Below the pieces are notes generated by a model. The model worked only from the letters and a program-made list of their open reading frames with translations. It was not told where the DNA came from and ran no database searches. A DNA stretch of 64,000 bases from Spongiibacter taiwanensis (GTDB lineage: Bacteria > Pseudomonadota > Gammaproteobacteria > Pseudomonadales > Spongiibacteraceae), in NCBI RefSeq assembly GCF_023702635.1, contig NZ_CP098455.1, forward strand, positions 682,001-746,000. Reading direction: 5' to 3'. Below are positions 25,720-34,404 of this stretch, piece by piece (the stretch's first letter is position 1; each line of letters starts with the position of its first letter). The position numbers and the translations under genes are program-made.

Positions 25720-26310
25720 TTACTCGATGGCATGTGTTGAAAATCCCACAATTAGCTCTTGAAAAGTTCCTAGAAATGACCAGTTCAAAGTTGTAGATAG
25801 CAAAACCATCCACGTAAAAACAAGCACAACACTAACTTTCATGGGCGCCCGGCCAACAGAATATCTGCTTAGAATTAGAGAGTTAGTGAACCTGCGCTTC
25901 CCTGAAATTCGCGAGCTAACAGTGCTAACGACATCCGTCATTGAAGTGGTGAAGAGCTTATAAAATTTATCGCCATCATGCTTGATGTTTTTTTCTAGCA
26001 GGACTTCGTAGTGATCCACGCGACTCTCCCACCATTCTTGCCAGAACTTCGCACCACTTGCCATTTGCATTTGATAAAAAGAAACAAATAAACCAGCGAA
26101 ACAAATAGTGAACTCAACCATAGGCCGACTATTCTCTGCCTGCAGAACACTCGCCAACAAAACACCCTGAAATAGCATGAAAAAGTTATTTCTATGGATC
26201 AACTGTCCTATCTCGAAATTTCTAGTTTCAATGCTCAATTCATACAGAGATTTGAGCACGTCTCTTTCAAGTTCTTTTTCTTTCTGCTGATTATCTTGAG
26301 GCTCATTCAT
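25720..26310 (-). CDS. Small membrane protein of unknown function (RipA/SLATT-like layout)
   Basis: 196 residues, with an AT-richer codon style than the flanking chromosome. A polar, helical N-terminus (MNEPQDNQQKEKELERDVLKSLYELSIETRNFEIGQLIHRN) leads into two adjacent membrane segments (about residues 43-58 and 66-84). A soluble stretch with FWQEWWESRVDHYEVLLE follows, then a last membrane segment (about 159-181). The layout recalls small effector-like membrane proteins such as the SLATT and RipA-type families, but I cannot make a firm match. It lies between two attC-like repeats, as a cassette gene would. Confidence 0.65.
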   Translation of the reverse strand: MNEPQDNQQKEKELERDVLKSLYELSIETRNFEIGQLIHRNNFFMLFQGVLLASVLQAENSRPMVEFTICFAGLFVSFYQMQMASGAKFWQEWWESRVDHYEVLLEKNIKHDGDKFYKLFTTSMTDVVSTVSSRISGKRRFTNSLILSRYSVGRAPMKVSVVLVFTWMVLLSTTLNWSFLGTFQELIVGFSTHAIE

Positions 26311-26330
26311 AGGAATATTCCGTTTTAAAT

Positions 26331-26464
26331 TCTAGCGCCCACGACAGGAACTGACAAAATGGAGCGCGTTTTTGTGCAAAATAAGCGCAGTGATTGCACA
26401 AAAGGGTGCGGAGCTTTGGCCGTCCCCCCGTCCATCCAGAAGGACGATGCTGCCTTTGTTATGC
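26331..26464 (-). repeat. attC-like intergenic repeat B
   Basis: A 134-bp segment between the membrane-protein gene and the next small gene. Read on the minus strand it begins GCATAACAAAG and ends GGCGCTAGAA, near-matches to the two outer attC boxes. GTGCAAAATAAGCGC and a TTGCACAAAAG block give internal pairing. It shares its GCACAAAAGG-TGC-GAG-TTTGGC core with repeat A. Each repeat follows the 3' end of a minus-strand gene, the expected cassette order. Confidence 0.4.
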
Positions 26465-26471
26465 ATTTGAC

Positions 26472-26690
26472 CTAGCCTACCTTGTCGTAAGAGATACTTC
26501 TTCCGAAAGGTGGATAAATTGAAGTGGAATCTCTTACAACGTATTTAGCGACTACGTTACCGGACTCATCTACTTCGTCGTACCAGTATGTATCCGTATC
26601 CTGGCCCTTTCGTTGTTCCCACTTGGTATCCGTTTGAACAAGATCGTGATTATCGGGAAGGCCTATCTTCTCTTTATATTCTTGATTCAT
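26472..26690 (-). CDS. Hypothetical protein, 72 residues
   Basis: MNQEYKEKIGLPDNHDLVQT opens a small soluble protein rich in Asp, Tyr and Lys (RKGQDTDTYWYDEVDESGNVVAKYVVRDSTSIYPPFGRSISYDKVG). AAGGAGTG upstream of the ATG supports translation. I recognise no family. It follows the zinc-ribbon gene by 10 bp on the same strand, so the two form a unit. Lower GC than the chromosome suggests transfer. Confidence 0.65.
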   Translation of the reverse strand: MNQEYKEKIGLPDNHDLVQTDTKWEQRKGQDTDTYWYDEVDESGNVVAKYVVRDSTSIYPPFGRSISYDKVG

Positions 26691-26700
26691 AAAACACTCC

Positions 26701-26880
26701 TTATTTTTTGACGTCTTCGATCTTGCAGGTAGTAAACGTTGCCGATGTCATTTCTGTTCTGACAGTTGTTCCGCAGTATGGACAAATAACTGGCTCAAGC
26801 TCTTTGCCACCGGGAACACCTCCTCCTATGCTATTGACATAAAAGTCCTTCTCACAATCGGGGTTGCTACATCGCTCCAT
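26701..26880 (-). CDS. Small zinc-ribbon protein
   Basis: 59 residues from the ATG at 26880, which has AAGGAGAT upstream; the frame extends seven codons further to another ATG. MERCSNPDCEKDFYVN and VICPYCGTTVRTE provide two cysteine pairs (CSNPDC and CPYC) for one zinc ribbon. The role is unknown; it could be a small regulator or a partner of the 72-residue protein encoded 10 bp downstream. Confidence 0.72.
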   Translation of the reverse strand: MERCSNPDCEKDFYVNSIGGGVPGGKELEPVICPYCGTTVRTEMTSATFTTCKIEDVKK

Positions 26881-26904
26881 GTTGATCTCCTTGTAATGCA
26901 TAAC

Positions 26905-27274
26905 AGCTTTATTGCGGAGACCAGGGCCTTATATCACTCTGGCTCCCTATCTTCGAGGAAGGGTTGGAAAGGTCGCGAAAACCCCGGCAATGTCATGGAG
27001 TTGAAAAAAATCCGTTGAAGTCGCTGCCGATATTAGCAAGACGCGATCCCTCTAATTTTTCTGCAATTCCTTTCCCCTGATCATATACCCACACTGATAG
27101 AAATCAACGCCTTAGCAGCACCTGAATGTAATAGCGCGCCCGCGGCAACTGAAAAAGGAATGTTGAGCTATTTTAGGGAGATTCAAACAGCGAAGGCAGG
27201 TCGGCTGTTGATCAGCTGATGGGTGAAGCGGGTAGTGGTGTTGTGTGTAAATCAACACCGGCCGTTCCGACTTT
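26905..27274. other. Gene-free stretch at the right end of the accessory region
   Basis: About 370 bp. GCATAAC at 26898-26904 matches one attC-like box just upstream of the zinc-ribbon gene, but no matching partner at a plausible distance was seen. Nothing else recognisable. The border with the glucuronate locus lies in here. Confidence 0.4.
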
Positions 27275-28903
27275 TTACAAATCCGCTTTCGAATCGGTAT
27301 CGGTGGTGGGTTCAGCAGATTCTGCACGCTCTTTACTGCCGCTTGCGCAGCACCAGAAGCTGATACTGTAGGGTGCCACGTCACCGGTGAAGGGCAGCAT
27401 CTCAAAGTCATCCAGGGTCACGGTACCGCCCCGAAAGCGCAGCTTTTTGTCATTCAGTCTCACCCGCCGGCTGGTCAGGTTCTTTGCCGTCATCTGATAG
27501 CCACCCTCAATGGCATTGGCCAACGCGGGCGCCAGGTCTATGCGCACCCGGTGGGGGGCCAGATTAATCAGCAGCAGGGTCTTGCCCTTGCCCTTTTTGG
27601 CCGAGTGCAAATAACAGCGCAGATGAGGGGAGCTGCTGTCGATGGCGTAGACCTGGGTGCCCATTAATTGCCCCCATAGCCAGCTTACCCAGTAGTCGGG
27701 CCGTGGCTTGAGGGTGAGCCGCACGATCATGCCGTAGTCACCGCCAATCAGCGATTGCCTGACCATTACCCGCTGGCCGAGACGGGCACCCATGCCCAGT
27801 TGATCAGCCCACCAGAAGCTGGATACCCAGCGATCAGAGAGTTCTGGCTGACCACCGCACTGGGCCGAGCCGGTTTCCCCGGTCCAGACCTCGGCCTGGG
27901 GCTGGAAGCGATCCCGCAGGGCGCGCAGTCGGTTGCCGTAGAGGTGGAAATATTCGAAGGATTTGGGATCGAGCAGATGATGAATCCGCGCCCGGCGGGT
28001 GCGCACCGGGCTGCGATCGCTTTGAAAGGGATAGTAATGCCAATCGACAATATCGAGTTTGAAACGAAGATTGGCCAGAAAGCGCGGCGTGATGTTACTG
28101 ATGGGCCGCACGGTTTCACCGAGCTTGGGCCAGAAGGCGCTGCCCGGCCCGGAGATTTTCGCGTCCGGGAAGTCCTTGCGCACCACTTTAAAAAAGCGGT
28201 TGTAGTCCCGGGCCAGGTTGATTGCCCGGGGCTGAGACAACAAGCCGTGAAAGGCCCAGTAGGCATTGAGCTCATTGCCCAGTTCAAAGACCTCAATCTG
28301 GTAACCCTGCTGGCGGGTATAGTCGAGCAGCTTGAGCAGCTCATCGCCCTGCCAGCTGCCGTGGTGTTCCCGCTTAAACAGCCCGTATTTGCAGGTAAAA
28401 ATCAGTTTCAATTCATTGCGCTGTAAGAAGGCGTGCAGCTCATCCCACTGCTCCCGGGTCAGCACCAGCGCGTCACTGCTGCCCTCCGGGTTGTCGAAGT
28501 AATGAATCTTGTCTGCCTCCGAGCCGCCCACCCGAAGATAGGCTGGCCCCAGCAGGCCCACCAAGCGGTCGAGCTTGGCGGAGGTCAGTTTCAGGGGCGG
28601 AATGCGTAGAGTGCCAAGGCCCCGGCGGCTGTCGTTGGTTCCCTCCCACCAAAAGCCACCGGCCAGCACCGAAATATCCACCGAGAATGACAGGTAGCGC
28701 TTGTCGATCTCCGCCACCGGCCTCAGGTGGGAAAGGCTGCCGACGCTGCTCTCGGAGTCAGCCACCTTGGCCTCAGCACTCAAGGATTCCCCCGGAAGAA
28801 ACAGGGTAGCCCGGTCTCTGGCTCCGGCCTGGGGCGGCGACACCAGTGCCGCCAGGCCTTGCCATACCCGCCACAGCAAGCCGCTCAGCCGCCGACCCAG
28901 CAT
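27275..28903 (-). CDS. Heparanase-like glycoside hydrolase (GH79)
   Basis: 542 residues from the ATG at 28903. A longer open frame overlaps the kinase gene and looks non-coding; a TTG at 28921 is an alternative start. Similarity to the GH79 (heparanase/beta-glucuronidase) family is clear along the length. The acid/base Glu is in EVFELGNELNAYW (about residue 211) and the nucleophile Glu in VWTGETGSAQCGGQPELSDRW (about 343). MGARLGQRVMVRQSLIGGDYG and PDYWVSWLWGQLMGTQVY follow, and the C-terminal beta-domain ends TLDDFEMLPF. Such enzymes release glucuronic acid from glycans. The start of the protein is hydrophobic but not a clean signal peptide. It heads the glucuronate catabolic genes. Confidence 0.85.
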   Translation of the reverse strand: MLGRRLSGLLWRVWQGLAALVSPPQAGARDRATLFLPGESLSAEAKVADSESSVGSLSHLRPVAEIDKRYLSFSVDISVLAGGFWWEGTNDSRRGLGTLRIPPLKLTSAKLDRLVGLLGPAYLRVGGSEADKIHYFDNPEGSSDALVLTREQWDELHAFLQRNELKLIFTCKYGLFKREHHGSWQGDELLKLLDYTRQQGYQIEVFELGNELNAYWAFHGLLSQPRAINLARDYNRFFKVVRKDFPDAKISGPGSAFWPKLGETVRPISNITPRFLANLRFKLDIVDWHYYPFQSDRSPVRTRRARIHHLLDPKSFEYFHLYGNRLRALRDRFQPQAEVWTGETGSAQCGGQPELSDRWVSSFWWADQLGMGARLGQRVMVRQSLIGGDYGMIVRLTLKPRPDYWVSWLWGQLMGTQVYAIDSSSPHLRCYLHSAKKGKGKTLLLINLAPHRVRIDLAPALANAIEGGYQMTAKNLTSRRVRLNDKKLRFRGGTVTLDDFEMLPFTGDVAPYSISFWCCASGSKERAESAEPTTDTDSKADL

Positions 28904-28955
28904 CGCCAACTGCGTTAGCAATGCCCCGCGATAGCGTTGAATAACCGCAAAAGAC

Positions 28956-29957
28956 TTAATAGCGCGCCCCCGTGACAGCCTCGGTTTCAATAGCCGGGAT
29001 CGCCCCGTGCACGGCGACCACAGTGGCGGCAACGCGATGGGCCGCCGCCAGTGCATCAATAAGCGACTGCCCGGCCAGCCGCGCAGCCAGATAACCGCCA
29101 TTAAATGCATCGCCGGCACCGGTGGTATCGACAACCTGGCCACGGTAATCAGAATGCGCCGCCACCGGTTCGCCGCCCGCCCAGGCCATCGCATGGGCGC
29201 CGGGACATTTCATGGCCACCTCGGCCACCCCAAAGGCCCGATAAAAACTCACGAGGGCCTCGGGGTCATCAAAACCCCAAAGCTGAGCCTCATCATCCAG
29301 GGTTGGCAGCAAGACATCACACTGGCTCAGCAATCGCCGGTAGATGGCTCGCGCAAGGTCTTCATCCGGCCACAGCCGTGGGCGAAAGTTGGGATCAAAG
29401 ATCAGGGTTTTGCGCTGCTGTCTCAGCACATCGATAAAACGCCAGAAGCCCGGCTCATTGCCCTGGGCCATCACAGCCAGCGTAATGCCCGACAGATACA
29501 CCGCGTCCCATTGGCTCAGCAGCGCGCAGGCATGGCGGCACTTTTCATCACCGCTAAAGAGATTGCGGGCAGCGCTTTGGCCGCGCCAGTAATGAAACTG
29601 GCGCTCCCCGGCGGCGTCATTTTCAATGAGGTAGAGCCCGGGCATGCTGCCTTCGGTTGTCACACAGCCCGTCATTACCAGGCCCTCGGACCGGCCCAAC
29701 GCCAGAATGCCCTCACTGAAGCGGTCGGTACCCAGCTCGGTGAGATACCCGGTCGGGATGCCCAAGCGAGCGAGGTGAATTGCGGTGTTGAAGGTGTCAC
29801 CGGCATAGGCCAACTGGTAGCGGGGCTCCGCATTCGGCTGGGGCTGAAGGACGCTATCTGAAGGCGACAGCTCCACCATCACCTCCCCCACACACAGTAC
29901 CCGGGGCAATGTTGAACTTGCCTGCCCTGCAGTTGTGATGCTTGATCCAGAACTCAA
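28956..29957 (-). CDS. kdgK: 2-keto-3-deoxygluconate kinase (PfkB family)
   Basis: 333 residues, apparently from a TTG start preceded by AGGGGCAGG. PfkB-family motifs are present: GEVMVELSPSD near the start, YAGDTFNTAIHLARLG, and the ATP/catalytic motif DTTGAGDAFNGGYLAARL. Context (mannonate dehydratase, glucuronate isomerase, fructuronate reductase) makes 2-keto-3-deoxygluconate the likely substrate, giving KDPG. The start codon is uncertain. The gene is followed 52 bp later by the GH79 gene on the same strand. Confidence 0.88.
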   Translation of the reverse strand: MSSGSSITTAGQASSTLPRVLCVGEVMVELSPSDSVLQPQPNAEPRYQLAYAGDTFNTAIHLARLGIPTGYLTELGTDRFSEGILALGRSEGLVMTGCVTTEGSMPGLYLIENDAAGERQFHYWRGQSAARNLFSGDEKCRHACALLSQWDAVYLSGITLAVMAQGNEPGFWRFIDVLRQQRKTLIFDPNFRPRLWPDEDLARAIYRRLLSQCDVLLPTLDDEAQLWGFDDPEALVSFYRAFGVAEVAMKCPGAHAMAWAGGEPVAAHSDYRGQVVDTTGAGDAFNGGYLAARLAGQSLIDALAAAHRVAATVVAVHGAIPAIETEAVTGARY

Positions 29958-30032
29958 TTGCCTGCCCCTTGGCCTGGGCCAATCACCGGTTTGCTCGCCG
30001 AACCCTTAAATCTCATTTCCGGTTAATACCCA

Positions 30033-31241
30033 TCACCAATTAAAGAGAGTCCCGTCCTGAAGACGGTTTACCGGCAGATAAGCCCGCTGATAGGGATACT
30101 TGGCCGCCAGCTCTTCATCGATATCCACGCCGTGGCCTGGGGTGTCACCCACTTTGAGATAGCCCTTGTCAAAGTGGTAATCACTGGGAAAGACCGCATC
30201 GGTGGCCTCGGTGTGACGCATGTATTCCTGAATACCAAAGTTGGGCACCCAGGTATCAAAGTGCAGGGCCGCGCCCATGGTCACCGGCGACAGATCAGTC
30301 GCGCCGTGAAACCCGGTGCGCACGTTATAGAGCTCCGCCAAAGAGGCAATGCGGCGAACATGGCTGATGCCACCAGCATGGACCAGGGTGGAGCGGATGT
30401 AGTCAATCAGCTGCTCGCTGATCAGGGTGTGGCAGTCGTAGATGGAATTAAACACCTCCCCCACGGCCAAGGGGGTAGTGGTGTGCTGGCGAATCAGCCG
30501 AAAGCGCGCCTGCAATTCGGCGGGCACAGTGTCCTCTAGCCAGAACAGGCGGTAGGGCTCCAGGTCTTTACCCAGGCGGCCCGCCTCGATGGGGCTCAGG
30601 CGGTGGTGACAGTCGTGGAGCAGGTGAACATCAAAGCCGTAACGATCCCGTAATTGGGCAAACAGCGAGGGCACGTGATTGAGGTATTTCTCGGTGGACC
30701 AGAGGTTTTCTTCGGGCAAGTTCGCATTGGCCGGTTCGTAGTACAGCTTGTCGCCAGATACGCCGTAGGTTGACGCCAGCCCCGGCACACCGCACTGGGC
30801 GCGAATCGCCTGATAGCCCATATCGAGATAGCGGCCCACTTCGTCGACCGTCTCGGCAATATCCTCACCGTTGGCGTGGCCGTAGACCATCACCCCGTCC
30901 CGGGAGCGGCCGCCCAGCAGCTGATACAGGGGCATGTTGGCCAGCTTGGCCTTGATATCCCACAGGGCCACATCCACCGCCGCAATCGCCGTCATGGTCA
31001 CCGCGCCGCGGCGCCAGTAGCACCCCCGGTAAAGGTATTGCCAGATATCTTCAATCTGCTGGGGGTCGCGACCGATCAGGCAGGGCACCACGTGGTCTTC
31101 CAGGTAAGACACCACCGCCAGCTCCCGGCCATTCAGGGTTGCATCACCAATGCCGTGCAGCCCTTCGTCGGTCACAATTTTCAGGGTGACGAAATTGCGC
31201 CCTGGACACGTAACGATCACTTTTGCGTCGACAATTTTCAT
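30033..31241 (-). CDS. manD: D-mannonate dehydratase, enolase superfamily
   Basis: 402 residues, the usual ManD length. Enolase-superfamily features are [23 protein letters not shown], the metal ligands in [24 protein letters not shown] and AVGEVFNS, and the His in [13 protein letters not shown]. It converts D-mannonate to 2-keto-3-deoxygluconate. This is an alternative to UxuA, which is absent from the locus. RBS GGGGCTG precedes the ATG. Divergent from uxaC across 147 bp. Confidence 0.93.
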   Translation of the reverse strand: MKIVDAKVIVTCPGRNFVTLKIVTDEGLHGIGDATLNGRELAVVSYLEDHVVPCLIGRDPQQIEDIWQYLYRGCYWRRGAVTMTAIAAVDVALWDIKAKLANMPLYQLLGGRSRDGVMVYGHANGEDIAETVDEVGRYLDMGYQAIRAQCGVPGLASTYGVSGDKLYYEPANANLPEENLWSTEKYLNHVPSLFAQLRDRYGFDVHLLHDCHHRLSPIEAGRLGKDLEPYRLFWLEDTVPAELQARFRLIRQHTTTPLAVGEVFNSIYDCHTLISEQLIDYIRSTLVHAGGISHVRRIASLAELYNVRTGFHGATDLSPVTMGAALHFDTWVPNFGIQEYMRHTEATDAVFPSDYHFDKGYLKVGDTPGHGVDIDEELAAKYPYQRAYLPVNRLQDGTLFNW

Positions 31242-31388
31242 GACAGCCCCGGATCACTCCCAGAAATTCCGTTGAGACTGTCCAATGTAGGTCACAAAAG
31301 TTAAACATAAATGACATTACATAGAGGGCGATGACAAGGCCCAATCATCTGCCTATTTGTCGGTTTTTATGGGCCCTAGGACCTCGAC
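31242..31388. promoter_or_regulatory. manD/uxaC divergent promoter region
   Basis: 147 bp between divergent pathway genes, AT-rich in the middle. ATGTAGGTCAC and a partly complementary ATGACATTACAT lie about 15 bp apart (31284-31322) and could be a weak operator. No UxuR- or ExuR-like site was recognised. Confidence 0.35.
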
Positions 31389-32804
31389 ATGACCACACCA
31401 CTGGCCCCGCATCCTGATCGCCTGTTTCCGCCAGAAAAAGCCACCCGGGATATCGCCCGCGCCTTGTACCAGCAGGTGAAAGACCTGCCCATCATCAGCC
31501 CCCACGGCCATACTGACCCGGCCTGGTTTGCCCAGAACCAGGCCTTCAACAACGCCAGCGAACTGTTTATTCAGCCCGATCACTATGTGTTCCGCATGCT
31601 CTACAGCCAGGGCGTGTCGCTGGATGCCCTGGGCATCCCCCGGGCCGATGGCAGTCAGGCCGATGTCGACCCCCGGCAAAGCTGGCGGCTGTTTGCCCAG
31701 CACTATCGACTGTTCCGGGGCACTCCCTCCCGGCAGTGGCTCGACCATGTTTTTGCCGAGGTGTTTGGCCTGGATGTCGCCCTGGAGCCCGGCACCGCCG
31801 ATCATTACTTCGACCAGATCAATGCCCAGCTGGCCACACCCGCCTTTCGTCCAAGGGCCCTGTTTGAGCGCTTTAACATTGAAGTGCTGGCCACCACCGA
31901 ATCGCCCCTGGACGATTTGCAGTTTCACCGCGACATTATCGACAGCGGCTGGCCGGGCCGGGTGATCACCACCTTTAGGCCCGACCCGGTCGTCGATCCG
32001 GATTACACTGGCTTTCTTAACAATGTGCAGGCCCTGGCCGACATGACCGGCGAGGACACTTTCAGCTGGACGGGCTATCTGGCGGCACTGCGCCAGCGCC
32101 GGGCCTTTTTCAAGGAACACGGCGCGACCGCCAGCGATCACGGCCACCCCAGCGCCGCCACCGCCGACCTGTCGCCCTTTGAATGCGAGAAACTATTCAG
32201 CAAGATTCTCAGGGGGCAGAACTACAGCGCCGATGCAGAATTGTTCCGCGCCCAACTGCTCACCGAAATGGCCGCCATGAGCATCGACGATGGCCTGGTC
32301 ATGCAGCTCCACCCCGGCGTATTTCGCAACCACAACCCCAGCCTGCTGGCGCAATATGGTCGCGACAAGGGTGCCGATATTCCCTTGGCCACCGAGTACG
32401 TGCGCGCCTTGCAGCCCCTGCTGAACCGTTTTGGCAATCACCCCGACTTCAGCCTGATTGTGTTCACCCTCGACGAAACCAGCTACGCGAGAGAGTTGGC
32501 GCCCCTGGCCGGGCACTACCCCTGCCTGAAGCTGGGGCCTGCCTGGTGGTTTAACGACAGCCCCGAGGGTATGCGCCGCTTCCGCCAGCAGACCACCGAG
32601 ACCGCCGGGTTCTACAACACCGTCGGCTTTAATGATGACACCCGGGCGTTTATGTCGATTCCCGCCCGTCATGATGTTGCCCGGCGCATGGACTGCGGCT
32701 TTCTGGCAGAGTTGGTGGCCGATCATCGCCTGAGCGAGATCGAGGCGGCAGAGCTGGCCATTGAGCTTAGCTACACGCTGGCCAAGAAAGCTTACCGGCT
32801 GTAG
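31389..32804 (+). CDS. uxaC: Glucuronate isomerase
   Basis: 471 residues, full length. Typical motifs: LPIISPHGHTDPAWFA (metal-binding HGH), EVLATTESPLDDL, the Arg/His in MQLHPGVFRNHNP, and KLGPAWWFNDSPEGMRRFR followed by GFYNTVGFNDDTRAFMSIPARHDVARR. It converts D-glucuronate to D-fructuronate (and galacturonate to tagaturonate). AGGACC lies upstream of the ATG. uxuB starts 6 bp after its stop. Confidence 0.96.
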   Translation: MTTPLAPHPDRLFPPEKATRDIARALYQQVKDLPIISPHGHTDPAWFAQNQAFNNASELFIQPDHYVFRMLYSQGVSLDALGIPRADGSQADVDPRQSWRLFAQHYRLFRGTPSRQWLDHVFAEVFGLDVALEPGTADHYFDQINAQLATPAFRPRALFERFNIEVLATTESPLDDLQFHRDIIDSGWPGRVITTFRPDPVVDPDYTGFLNNVQALADMTGEDTFSWTGYLAALRQRRAFFKEHGATASDHGHPSAATADLSPFECEKLFSKILRGQNYSADAELFRAQLLTEMAAMSIDDGLVMQLHPGVFRNHNPSLLAQYGRDKGADIPLATEYVRALQPLLNRFGNHPDFSLIVFTLDETSYARELAPLAGHYPCLKLGPAWWFNDSPEGMRRFRQQTTETAGFYNTVGFNDDTRAFMSIPARHDVARRMDCGFLAELVADHRLSEIEAAELAIELSYTLAKKAYRL

Positions 32805-32810
32805 ATCGCT

Positions 32811-34265
32811 ATGCGCTTAAATAACAGCACCGCCATTCCCGCCGCCGTCAGCCAACCCCGCTATGCGCGTCAGCATCACGGCGCGGGCATTGTTCATCTG
32901 GGACTGGGGGCATTTCACCGAGGCCATCAGGCCTGGTACACCGAAGCGGTGCTGAACCGCTTTGGCGGCAACTGGCGCATTATTGGGGTGAGCCTGCGCA
33001 GCGAATCGGTCTATCAGCAGCTGATGCCCCAGGATTGCCTCTACACTCTGGAAGTGCGCCACGGTCAGCAGCGGCAACGGCAGCTGATCGGTGCCCTGGC
33101 CGAGGTCCTCGCCGCGCCCGCCCAGCCGGACAAGGTCATTGCCGCCCTCGCCCAGCGCGCCACCCATGTGGTCACCCTGACCATCACCGAAAAAGGCTAT
33201 TGCCTGTCGGCCAGCAGCGGCGAGCTGGACTCGGCGCTCCCGGCGGTGCAACACGATTTAAACAACCCCGCCGCCCCGCAAACCGCACTGGGCTTTTTGT
33301 GTGCCGGGTTGGCGGCGCGGCGGGCTCAGGACCTGCCGGGGCTCACCATCATCTCTTGCGACAACATCGCTAACAATGGCGACAAGCTGCGGCGCGCCGT
33401 ATTGACTTTCAGTCAGCTCATCGACCCGACACTGGCCAGCTGGATTGACCGCCACTGCCGTTTTCCCGCCACCATGGTTGACCGTATTGTGCCGGCCAGT
33501 ACCGAGGCGGATCTCGATGGCCTGGCGGCGGCCGTTGGCTATCGCGATCAGGCCGCCGTGTTCACCGAAGCCTTTGTGCAATGGGTGATCGAAGACCATT
33601 TTGCCGGGCCGGTACCGCCCTGGAACAAAGTCGGCGCCGCCTTTGTCGCCGATGTCGCGCCATTCGAAACCATGAAATTGCGCCTGCTCAATGCCAGCCA
33701 TTCAGCCATCGCCTATTTCGGCATGCTGACCGGCGCGCAGACGGTTGATGAGGTGATCGCCCAGCCGGTTATGCGCCGGGCTATTAGCCGCTTGATGGCA
33801 GAAGCGGAGCCCACCCTGGACCTGCCGCCCGACTTTGATGTCGCGGCCTATCGGCAGCAATTACTTACCCGCTTCGATAATTCCGCCCTTGGGCATCGCT
33901 GCCAGCAGATTGCCATGGATGGCTCCCAGAAATTGCCCAATCGCATTGTGCCGATACTGCAGTGGCAGCTGAATAACGACGGCGCCGTCACCATGACCTG
34001 CGCGGTGCTCGCCGCCTGGTGCCGATATTTGCTCGGTCTGGACGAGCGGGCCCGGCCCTACACTATTGATGATCCCGCCGCCGACGCGCTGGCGGCCCGG
34101 CTTCGCGAAAGCGGCGGCGAGCCCGTAAAAATGACGGCAATATTCCTTGAGCATGGCGGCATATTGCCCGAGTCGATCGCCGCCGATCCCCGGGTCGCTC
34201 GCGGCATCCAGCACTGGTTAACGGATTTTGGCGAGCGCGGCATTATCGCCGCCCTGGATAACTAA
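32811..34265 (+). CDS. uxuB: D-mannonate oxidoreductase / fructuronate reductase
   Basis: 484 residues of the mannitol dehydrogenase family: GAGIVHLGLGAFHRGHQAWYTEAVL (NAD-binding), DNIANNGDKLRRAV, MVDRIVPASTE, and FETMKLRLLNASHSAIAYFG with the catalytic Lys region. In this operon it should reduce D-fructuronate to D-mannonate with NADH, the step between UxaC and ManD. No clear Shine-Dalgarno; probably translationally linked to uxaC, 6 bp upstream. Confidence 0.92.
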   Translation: MRLNNSTAIPAAVSQPRYARQHHGAGIVHLGLGAFHRGHQAWYTEAVLNRFGGNWRIIGVSLRSESVYQQLMPQDCLYTLEVRHGQQRQRQLIGALAEVLAAPAQPDKVIAALAQRATHVVTLTITEKGYCLSASSGELDSALPAVQHDLNNPAAPQTALGFLCAGLAARRAQDLPGLTIISCDNIANNGDKLRRAVLTFSQLIDPTLASWIDRHCRFPATMVDRIVPASTEADLDGLAAAVGYRDQAAVFTEAFVQWVIEDHFAGPVPPWNKVGAAFVADVAPFETMKLRLLNASHSAIAYFGMLTGAQTVDEVIAQPVMRRAISRLMAEAEPTLDLPPDFDVAAYRQQLLTRFDNSALGHRCQQIAMDGSQKLPNRIVPILQWQLNNDGAVTMTCAVLAAWCRYLLGLDERARPYTIDDPAADALAARLRESGGEPVKMTAIFLEHGGILPESIAADPRVARGIQHWLTDFGERGIIAALDN

Positions 34266-34404
34266 ACTAGACTTGGATAGCCAATCCTGGCCTGGGCAAC
34301 CAAACCTGAGCAGAAAGGGGAGGCAAAGGTGAGCAGCGTCGCGAGGAAAACAAAAGCCGCCATCTCGCGATTAAACGAATTGCGATAACCGGCCCTAAAT
34401 ACCA

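Noticed and set aside
26898-27120. A third attC-like repeat right of the zinc-ribbon gene
   Set aside because: One matching 7-bp box was found, but no partner box at a plausible distance and no pairing core.
28904-29194. N-terminal extension of the GH79 gene over the kinase gene
   Set aside because: This part overlaps kdgK, which has convincing PfkB motifs, and the Arg/Pro-rich translation does not look like a protein; a start near 28903 is preferred.
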